Assembly: GCA_036250195.1 (NCBI GenBank)
Contig: JAVHZZ010000003.1
Coordinates: forward strand, 335,492,875-335,556,874
Length of the DNA stretch: 64,000 nt
Direction of reading: 5' to 3'
Source: Mixophyes australis
Lineage: Eukaryota > Chordata > Amphibia > Anura > Limnodynastidae
Below the pieces are notes generated by a model. It saw only the letters and a list, made by a program, of their open reading frames with translations. It was not told the DNA's origin and ran no database searches. The position numbers were made by a program, and so were the translations under genes. Shown here in pieces: positions 55,490 through 64,000 of this stretch; position 1 is the first letter of the stretch, and each line of letters starts with the position of its first letter.

Positions 55490-58400
55490 TGCCGCCACAT
55501 TTATTATTATTATTATTATTACTACTATTATTATTATTATTATTATTATCTTTGATTTATAAGGTGCCACAACGGGTCCTCGACGTCGTACGTGACCCAT
55601 ACAGAAACCAGTTATCCATAACATACAACATGATACATGAAGAACACAATACAAAGACTAGACACACTGAATGAATAAAAATACATGTAACATGGTAATG
55701 CAGATCAAATTATTTGCGGGACAGTAGTGAGAGTGATGGTAGTAACCAGTCAGAAGTAGGTTTAACCTTAAGAAAACAAGACTAGGGAAGCAGGCCAAGA
55801 GGTACAGAAGTTGATGGAATATTAGAAGGAAAACACAAGGCAAGAGGGCCCTGCTCATGAGAGTGTACATCCTAAATGGAAAGGGGGAGACACAAATAGG
55901 GTGGTACCAACTGGAGGAGTGGGAGTGAATGCCAGGACAAGAGAGTTAGGAGGAAGACTGATAGGCTTGAATATAGAAATGAGTCTTAAGGGCATGCTTG
56001 AAGCCTTTGGGAGTATAGGCTAACCTGATGGAGCGTGGGATATCATTCCACAGCTGGGGAGTAGCTTGGGCAAAGTCCCAAAAATGAGAGTGGGAAGAGG
56101 TGATCAGTAAAGTAGTGAATCGGCGGTCATTGGCAGAGCGGAGAGGGCGTGGAGGAGTGTAGGTAGAGATGAGATTGGAAATGTATGGGAAAGGATTGAC
56201 TGAGCGATTTGAAGGTGAGGTTGAGAAGTTTAAATTTAATTCTGTAGGCCATGGGGAGCCAATGTATGGACTGGTGGAGGGGAACAGCAGAGATAGAGTG
56301 GCGGGAGAGAAAAATAAGATGGGCAGCAGTATTGAGGATAGATTTAAGAGGGGCAAGGTGAGAGTCAGGTAGGCCAGAGAGAAAGAGGTTACAGCAGTCA
56401 AGGCGAGAGATTACAAGAGAGTGAATAACAGTTTTGGTGGTTTCCGTGATGAGAAAGGGCCGTATCTTGGATATATTCCAGAGTTAGAAGTAGCAGGATT
56501 TTCAGTGGGACAGAATATGAGGTTTAAAGTAGAGGTAGTCGAGTATGACCCCAAGTAGAGAGGTCAAGGAGGATAAGAAGGGAGAAGTTTCCTTTAGATT
56601 TAGCGAAGAGAAGGTCATTAGTGAACTTAGTGAGGGCAGTTTTGGTCGAGTGAAGAGGGCAAACACTGGATTGGAGTGGGTCAAGGAGTGAATGAGAAAA
56701 GAGAGATGAGGTGAGATGGCTGTAGACAAACCGTTTGAGAAGTTTGAAGGCAAAAGGAAGAAGGGAAATAGGGCTGTAATTAGAGAGAGAGAGGCAGGGT
56801 CAAGGGATTCCAGAGGAGAGGGATAGGTTGAGGAGGTGGGCAAGGTGGGAGCAGGCCTTGAGAGAGAGGGAGTAGGGAGGTGGGAGGGGGTGGGTTCCTT
56901 TGGTGGGTCAGGAGGAAAGAATTGTGCGGACTTCATCTGCAGATACCAGAGTGAAGGGAAGAAGATAGTGACCACAGAGGAGGGTGGGAGGGGGGACAAA
57001 GTGGGTAGGAAAGGGGGAGATGGTTCGGCAAGAAGGGACTGCTGGGAGGAGATTACATGGTGTACTGATTCAATTTTGGGTTTGAAGTGGGTAGCAAAGT
57101 TGATATCAGAGAGCAAGAAGGAAAATGAGAAATGGGAGAGGAGGGAGTTGAAGGTGCTAAAAAGTCGATGAGGGTTGGTGGATTGGGAGGAAATGATAGC
57201 CTTAAAGAAGGATTGTTTAGAGAGTGATAGGGCTGAACTGTAAGAGGAAAGTATGAACTTAAAGTGAAGGAAGTCAGCATGAGTGCGTGACCTACTCCAC
57301 AGCCGTTTTGCATTGTGGGAGCATTTTTGAAGATAGTGGAAAAGTTTTGAGTGCCACGATTGAGGTGGGGACTGATGAAGCTTGATGGTGACAGTCGGGG
57401 CGACAGAGTCTATTGCGGTGGTTAGGGTGTGATTATAGAAAGATACAGTCTTATTGGGGCAAGAAAGAGTGGTGATGGGGAAGAGGATTGAGACCAGGGA
57501 TTAGGAGAACATAGCAGGATTAATGCTGTCAAGATTATGCCTGGTGATTATGCCTGGTGATCAGAGAGAGGAAAAGATGAATTAATGAGGTCAGAGACAG
57601 TACCGAGGTGTAAAAAGACCAGATCAAGGGACTATCTGCTGTAGTGGGAGGGAGGGGAGTTTCATTGAGAGAGACACGAACGTGTGCTGGGTGGAAGAGG
57701 TGGATAGAGTATACCTCACAGGAGGAGAAAGAGAGGGAAGGTTCAGGGGGAAGATCCCTGAAAGAGCAGCAGGGGGAGAGAAGTATGCCAACGCCACCAC
57801 CTTGCCCTGTCACCAAGTCTGGGTGTGTGGGAGAAGGACAAGTCTCTAAAAGAGAGCACAGCAGGAGAGGTTGTGTCCTGAGAGGATAGCTAGGGCTCAG
57901 TGATGGCAAGCAGGTTGAAAGTTCTAGAGATAAAGAGATCATGGATAGAGGTCAGTTTGTCACAGACTGGTCTGGCATTACAGAGATCACAGGTCAGAGG
58001 TTGAGAGGGATGCAAAGAGATGTGGATGAGGGTGTTTGGGTGCCGGACTGAAAGGGTTTGTGTGATATTGAATGAGGAGCATGATAGGGAGAGAGGGTTG
58101 GAATTGGGCAAGCAACAGAACCAGGAGAAGACCGTCGGTGGGCAGGAGATGGGGGGAGATGGGCAAGTGGTGGAGGAGAAGTAGAGTTGGGGCTGATTTA
58201 GGGGGTTAAGAATGAGAGAGGGATAGGGAGAGGCAGGGGAAGGAAGGAGTGATGCAAGGGAATGGATTTCCAGGGGTAGAAAAGGGAGGGAGTAGGTAGG
58301 AACAGAATGACGCTGAGAGAAGGGCAGTGAAGGGGACAAGAAAGGTAAGGGGGTTAGGGGGGGTTAGGAGGAGAGAGGGAAAGAGGGGGGGAAGGGCAGT

Positions 58401-58850
58401 GAGTCAGATCAGGGGACCAGAAGCAGAAGAAGGAAGACAGGGATAGGGAAAGGGACGGGAAGGGAGAGGGGAGAGGAGAGAGGGAGGAGGGGGTAAAATA
58501 TAGGAAGGTTGGACAAGGGAAATAGAGGGATAGAGGGAGAGAACAGAAGTGAGAGAGGAGCAAAACAGAATGCTAGCGATAAGCGTGAAATAGACCGCTG
58601 AAAGTATAACAGAAAGAAGGATGGTGAGAGGTTAGAAGTGAGGTGAGGAAATGGTGAGAACAGGAAATGTGAGTAAAGTGAGAGAATGCAGAGGTTGTAG
58701 GAGATAAAAGAGGAAGAAAAGATGTAAAAGGATCAGCAAGGGAATGCGAAGTAGTTAGGACAGTAGAGATAAAGGATGGGTGAGTAAAAAATACAGTTAA
58801 ATTAGACAGTGACATTAGGTATTAGTGAAGAGGGATTATATAGCATTAGG
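55490..58850 (-). mobile_element. CR1/L2-type LINE with deleted RT core
   Basis: The minus strand runs from an uncertain 5' end (about 58850) to an (AAT)n tail at 55550-55498. The 3' module TTAGGATGTACACTCTCATG, AGCAGGGCCCTCTTGCC is shared with the shorter 3' fragments. The plus strand is strikingly purine-rich because the coding strand is pyrimidine-rich. Confidence 0.88.
55946..58340 (-). pseudogene. LINE ORF2 (endonuclease/reverse transcriptase), broken
   Basis: In order on the minus strand: CNARPVCDKLTSIHDLF and FNLLAITEP (about 57990-57890), the start of the endonuclease; VTGQGGGVGILLSP and VYSIHLFHPAHVRV (about 57820-57660), endonuclease core; a spacer; DPASLS then, over shifted frames, [14 protein letters not shown] and [16 protein letters not shown], the front of [10 protein letters not shown] at about 56580. 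At that point the sequence jumps to [15 protein letters not shown]. The segment with the YADD catalytic loop is therefore deleted. The C-terminal part then reads HFWDFAQATPQLWNDIPRSI and GFKHALKTHF (about 56100-55990), typical of CR1/L2 ORF2 ends. Frames change several times. It would have copied LINE RNA into DNA at nicked targets; this copy cannot. Confidence 0.87.
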
Positions 58851-60642
58851 CATAGTGGAAGATGCACTGGGTTGGCTGTGTATGATCACTGGACAACAGG
58901 AAGCTGGGGAGCCAGTTAAAGATTTAGAGCAAGTGGAGAAGCAAGTCTGGTTAGAACTTGGGAATACAAGCAACATCATAAGTGTAACCAACAAGTCATA
59001 ATAACTGGAGCTGCAAGAATTAAGGTTGAGAAACAGATCAGCAGAGAGTGTCCAAGCAGTGCACAATGCAGGTGCATATGGTGGAAGACACCAGATCTCA
59101 CAGATGATTGTTGAATGTTGTCCTAATGTAGCAGTGATTCCAGGTAGAGTGTTCTCCTCCTGTTCAACTCTTGTTTAACTCTTCTCTTACTATGCTATCT
59201 AAATTTCTCAATACACTTTTAACAAATCCAAACTGGCTAACGCAGCCTAACAGGCTGACACAGCCTCTATCTGTTGATTAAGTAGGGTTACAGAGCCATG
59301 TAATCGTTTTCTAGAATTAACCCCCACTAATCACACACTACAAAGATAGTAATTACATTTTTAAACAAACAAATAGTTAGATGGTAAGCATACCATATGT
59401 TTGAAAGACAAAATGCACATCTGATAACTGGAGCAGGGGTGCAGTGAGATATTTACCGTATATTTAAAAGACATTTAATAGAGACTATTATTGCGAATAA
59501 AGACATCACCACCTTTAGAATATGCTACTCATTTATTTGATTGTTTTACAGTATTCAAGTGCCATACATTATATACCCACTCCCCTCCACCGCCAGCCCC
59601 AGAATCTACCACCCAGGCCCACAGGATTATCCCAATGCCTGGTAAATAAGAAATCAGTGGCACAGTGGTTGGTAGACAGTGAGGGGCTCAGCGGCCGATA
59701 CAAATCAATGAGAAGTGCCCTTGCCCTGTTCCCCAGACACCCACCACCCTCTCTCCTGATCTTCTCCTCTCCATTCTCCCAGCACCTCTTTCTCCTCTGG
59801 TTTCTGTCTGTTATTTCTTAATAGGTTTGTAAGATACAATGTTAAGGGAATTTATTATTATGTTAGAAAATCAACCGTTAAGCATTTTAGTGTTAATGGG
59901 GGTTAATGGGTCGAGGTACATATTTTAAGCTAAATGCGCATCTTTTAAAATCCAGAATGGTAAGCGCTAAAACAGCATCATAAAACATCCATGTTTACCC
60001 ATACACATCATTATAGAGGTGCATGATAAACTAGTGTGGGATTGCTAACCAATCATAACAAATGCACTTTTCTTACATTGCACAGAAAACATAATTGCTT
60101 AATTCATGTGTGAAAAGGCTCTTCTCACTGTTACTGTTAATGAATCAATTGCACATGCAGTTTGAGAGCATGTATAACATATAACCCTATTTGTGATAAT
60201 AGAAACAGATTTCTCATAGTCAATGATGAATTAGGGAAAGATGGTGTCCAGAAGACGGGTCAGCACAGTCTGCTTTTCATCAGCCTGATTTAGAGATAGC
60301 TGTGTGACAGGCACTATTGCTTTCAGGGAATTCAGCCAAGAAAGACATAGAGGTCTGGAGGCACAAGGAAAGTGTTCAGCAGAATTGTATCACATGGTCA
60401 GAGAACCTTGCTGCAAATACCCACATTTAACAAGAATGTGAGAGCTGGAGACATAAAACTGTGAGTCTCACAACCAAACTTTAATCATCTCACTAATGCT
60501 AAAAAATAGGTAATTGTCAAACAAAAGGTAATCTAATTGCAGAGATTTTCTAATGTTAAATGTTGTGTGTAGTAACCTTTATGAATTTGCTATTTGAAGC
60601 TATTCCATGGGTTGATGCCCATAGATCATAAAAATTGTAGTA
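58851..60642. other. No recognisable gene
   Basis: 58851-59110 may be LINE 5' flank. The rest is AT-rich. The plus-strand frame at 59522-59821 has no recognisable domain. Confidence 0.4.
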
Positions 60643-60650
60643 CATATAAT

Positions 60651-60893
60651 CAGGGCCATCTTAACAACATTATGGGCCCCTGGGCAAAGCAGTGCAGATA
60701 TAGATATAGATATAGATATATAGAGATAGAGATATATAGATGTACTTGCTCAGTGACCCTTGAAGGTTTTTTTTTCAGGTTTTTTTCTTTTGCAGGATTA
60801 TTTATTCTCATTAAGAGCCCTGCCTATGGGGCCCCTTTGCCCGTGGGGCCCCCTGGCCGCCGCCCATCGTGCCCAATGGAAAAGATGGCCCTG
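60651..60893. mobile_element. hAT-type MITE, 243 bp, exact 8-bp duplication
   Basis: Ends CAGGGCCATCTT and AAGATGGCCCTG are perfect inverted repeats of 12 bp. CATATAAT flanks both sides (60643-60650 and 60894-60901). Interior contains a TAGATA microsatellite and GGGGCCCC blocks. Confidence 0.93.
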
Positions 60894-60901
60894 CATATAA
60901 T

Positions 60902-61183
60902 ATATGGACCAGATTGGTTGCTGAGCCCTCTCCATGCAATGCTTCATTACCTCAAAATATACTATGCCTCCTCTGTATAAAAATAATTATTACACATGGG
61001 TGGTGTTAATATTTGAATAAACAATCATGAAATATATCTTTACATTTGCTTATTATAGATCTCATAAACTGAGAAAGAAAACAGTATATGTTAATGTTGT
61101 CTATACAGTGTGCACTTCTCTGCTTCTTTTCTTACACCTCAGTGTCAGTTACTGCAGTTAGTGGTTAAACTGCATGACAATAT
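60902..61183. other. No recognisable feature
   Basis: Short AT-rich spacer between two MITEs. Confidence 0.4.
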
Positions 61184-61436
61184 CATACTTGCCAACTTTT
61201 CGTGGTGGAAGGGCGGAAGGGGCTCCGCCCCCACAAAGAAAATCCTAATTTTGTCGCCGGAGGGTGGGGCCAAAATGATGACATTCCCCGCGAATCGTGT
61301 CTTTGAGGCTCATATCCTACCCACTTCACTAGGAAGTAGGCAGAATCTGGGAGAATTGCTTGGTCTCCTGGGAGTCCAGGAGACCTACCTGGAATTGGGG
61401 AGTCTCCCGGACATGCCGGGATAGTTGGAAAGTATG
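61184..61436. mobile_element. MITE, CATACTTGCCAAC family, copy 3
   Basis: Ends CATACTTGCCAACTTTTCGT and ...GATAGTTGGAAAGTATG. Best-preserved left end of the three copies. The interior has GGGGCTCCGCCCCC and a right subterminal GGGAGTCTCCCGGACATGCC-like block. No coding potential. Confidence 0.85.
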
Positions 61437-63033
61437 GAAAACATAATTGCACAAAAAGTAATAAGTATAGTAAAACATAATTTAATAAAACAGTACTATA
61501 ACACTAAGGGGTATATTTACTATGCGCCAGTTCCGTAGAACCGACGATTCCTGGAGCTTTGAAGGCATTTTTTTCAAACACTAATTTTATTAAAGACAAT
61601 ACCCAATGGGCTCTGTCTTTACTAAAGGTGCCTTTATAAAAAATGCCTTAAAAGTTAAAAAATGTTTGGTAAAATGTTAAAGCAGGGGCGGCCTGTCTCC
61701 CCTACCATTCTGCTGCTTAGGGCAGATGCATTTTTGGCCTTTCCACAAGTCCAGATCAGTCTGATCTGTTTTTTCCATAATTGTAATTTCATGGTAAAGG
61801 TATTGTGTTCAAATTGCAGAGTTTGTTGAGGATGGCAGGGCATTCTGGGAATGCCCAAAAAAAAAAATGTTCCACAAAAGCAGGAGAGACACAGGTTGCT
61901 TATTTCTGCTGTTTATACTTCAGTAACCGTCCTACTTTTCAAGGCATCAAAATACTCAATAATAAATTAAGTACAAGTGTGTTGTATATTTTTGTGTAAA
62001 CATAAACTTATTGTGAAATGATTTTGTCCAACTTAGTTACATTTTTTTAATGTCCAACTTGCCCTTTAGCATATTTTCTATACCTATGACCTAGTCTGTC
62101 TTCGTTTTTAATAAAATGGTCGAAACTCGCTACTGTTAGCGCAACACAGTAATAATAAGCATTATACATGCAATTGATTCCTGTTAAATTAACAATGTAG
62201 CATGTTTGGATGTGCAAAGGTCACTTTAAAAAGAGAAGGCCTTGGACATTTCACTTGATGCTGCTAATTAAAACAATTAAAATTATATTACAATGACTTA
62301 AAATGAGAATGATCTCAGCGTAATCACATAATCGTTTCTTTTGTGCTCCAGGTCACGCATCTACTCCGATGCAATATTCAGGAAGCACATTTCATTAGAC
62401 TAAATAAAGCTTCAATCATGTGTAAAATTTCCAGCTTCAATAGCCAGCCATCATATCATTCATCAGTCTGGATGTATTTAATGGGTGTAATTTCTTCCTC
62501 ATATTTCTATGTGTGTATTGTTTCTTTCTTATTGTAGAAATTTGCACCTTATAAGGACCATTGTGTTGTTAAGACTAGGCATGGCTACATAACCTTCACA
62601 AGAGGGTATGCAGAAATATGTTTCCCTTACATTATGTTTTAAAAAGTTTAATTTGCCAATTATTTATAGTAAAACAAAAATGATACTAATGGGACTAGAA
62701 TCCTAGCAATAAATGTAACTGTAGCCAAATCTAAAAATTCAGGTTTAGGTGGAGATCTATAATTAATACATTATCACAGAATATTAGTTGCCTAGGATTC
62801 AGTGTCCCTTCCAATTAGGCAGGTCCACTGATGATTTCCGCAATATTTTGTTGCTCTCATCACTCCTACCAGTAACATGTTGATCGAGGATACGCTGCCT
62901 ATGTGAAATAGTGCCTCTGGCAGTGGGGCCCACCATTGATTTCCCCAGTCTAAGCCTAGTGGTGTCTGTTGGCTGTGTTAGTTTTTACTACCAACAAGCA
63001 AGTCTGTAAATATAGAAGGAGCTACAACTTATG
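61437..63033. other. No recognisable gene
   Basis: GGGGTATATTTACTATGCGCC near 61508 resembles a MITE left end without a partner. The rest is AT-rich and unassigned. Confidence 0.4.
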
Positions 63034-63037
63034 GAAC

Positions 63038-63895
63038 TATTAAAGTAATTTTATTGTTTTCCAATAAGCATTGTCTAAGCGATTTGTGTTTCCAAAGCAC
63101 AAAATGATTTATTTAGCAGATGCAAACGTCTTAGCAATTCAATACATAATTATAATACAGTACAGCCGATACCAAAAGATATATACATACCGCCGCGATC
63201 GCTTGCGCTAGCTGCGCTCCACTGGTACCAGCTTACAGTACTTCACTCCAGAATGCTGTGGTCAGATTATGACTGAAGCCAGTGCCAGCAAAGCTATATT
63301 ATATACACTCAGTGTTACAGAGAAAACAATGCAGATGACGTGACTTGCTTCTATAGGTCCAGGCTTCAGGAGGGTCCAGTGTAAACAGGTCATAGGCTAG
63401 TTCAAACAACCCCCTCCGAGGGAGAGGGTCAACATTCCAGATGATTCTCCTGCCCAGAAACCAGTTTAAGCTAATCTATTCACAATACACAGGCAGTAGA
63501 AGTTTGAACATTTATTCCCTAACTTCGCTAACTAGAGTATGCAATGTGCGATCTCTTCGGCGAATGAACCGGACAACTGCTGATGAATAAGGGATTAAAA
63601 TGATACTAAACATGACATGTTTCCTGTAACCTGAACCTTAAATATCCCTAAAGTGTCCATATAACCTTAAAATATATGTATAACTATAAATTAAATACAA
63701 TCTGTTCATAAATCACTGGGGAATGGAACCATTATAATATGAAATATATAAATAACTAAATGTTAGAGTGCGAGTGTGTGCGTGCATAGTTTACCTCGTG
63801 ATCGCGCCATGCCACGTAACACGTGGCATACTGATTTCACAGTAAAACAATATTAACCAATATACTTTCGTTCATCCAATTATACAACTTCGACA
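63038..63895 (-). mobile_element. Solo LTR, second copy (858 bp), empty Gypsy site
   Basis: Plus-strand ends TATTAAAG and CTTCGACA, with an exact 4-bp duplication GAAC (63034-63037 and 63896-63899). It aligns along its whole length with 22114-28708 once the Gypsy element is removed. It keeps a single ATAAT at 63152-63156 where the other copy has the Gypsy insertion. On the minus strand: TGTCGAAG start, TATATAATATAGC promoter-like box, AATAAA near the end. Confidence 0.88.
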
Positions 63896-63899
63896 GAAC

Positions 63900-64000
63900 A
63901 TGTAAATCTCCAGCTGCATTTGTACATCCTGTGGGTTAGGACAGGCCTGGAGGCCATGCTGTATAGTCAAGCATGGCTGACTTCATATTTCATTTATTTT
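63900..64000. other. No recognisable feature
   Basis: Short flank to the window end. Confidence 0.4.

Noticed and set aside
56169..57889. Plus-strand frames rich in Gly/Arg/Glu
   Set aside because: Antisense of a pyrimidine-rich LINE; the minus strand carries the recognisable endonuclease and RT motifs.

Overview
This window looks like intergenic or intronic DNA from a vertebrate, most likely a frog or toad (anuran amphibian). It is AT-rich, with dense DNA-transposon debris of the hAT, Tc1 and Harbinger-like types, CR1/L2-type LINE fragments, tRNA-headed SINEs, a chromodomain Ty3/Gypsy element, and a tyrosine-recombinase plus SGNH-hydrolase relic of the kind found in Ngaro/DIRS-like retrotransposons. 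I recognise no host protein-coding exon, tRNA, rRNA or CRISPR array. All recognisable coding sequence belongs to mobile elements. The taxon is inferred from repeat content, not from a gene.

Layout. 1-2801: 3' part of a hAT transposon with a twice-frameshifted transposase and a 100-bp tandem array in its tail. 4095-4535: 46-bp minisatellite. 5470-15440: scattered LINE and SINE pieces, several MITEs, a Tc1 5' fragment (11916-12342), an internal LINE fragment (12918-14083) and a CCCGGG-rich Harbinger-like MITE (14913-15437). 16556-19867: a dead Tc1 element split by a 2140-bp hAT-type element with an exact 8-bp duplication. 20045-20422: 47-bp minisatellite. 22114-28708: a solo LTR interrupted by a full-length Gypsy chromovirus (22240-27967, minus strand). 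The chromovirus has equal-length LTRs with no difference seen by eye, a 5-bp target duplication, open gag and pol frames, a -1 frameshift heptamer and a probable self-priming site. 29957-30412: Tc1 3' fragment. 32932-38808: nested MITEs and a SINE split by a LINE fragment. 39300-40870: the recombinase/hydrolase relic. 45072-45569: a second type of solo LTR, inside a TA microsatellite. 46490-50864: an end-to-end hAT element with an 8-bp duplication and a broken BED-finger transposase, sister to the copy at position 1. 51107-51775: LINE 3' fragments. 55480-58850: a long 5'-ragged LINE on the minus strand that has lost its RT core. 60651-60893 and 61184-61436: MITEs. 63038-63895: a second copy of the solo LTR, which preserves the empty Gypsy target site.

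The mobile parts fit a layered history. Old Tc1, LINE and hAT copies are broken and interrupted by later elements. The Gypsy element is the youngest and the only one whose proteins look functional: gag, then by -1 frameshift protease, reverse transcriptase, RNase H, integrase and chromodomain. The many MITEs carry only ends, so they must have been moved by transposases encoded elsewhere.
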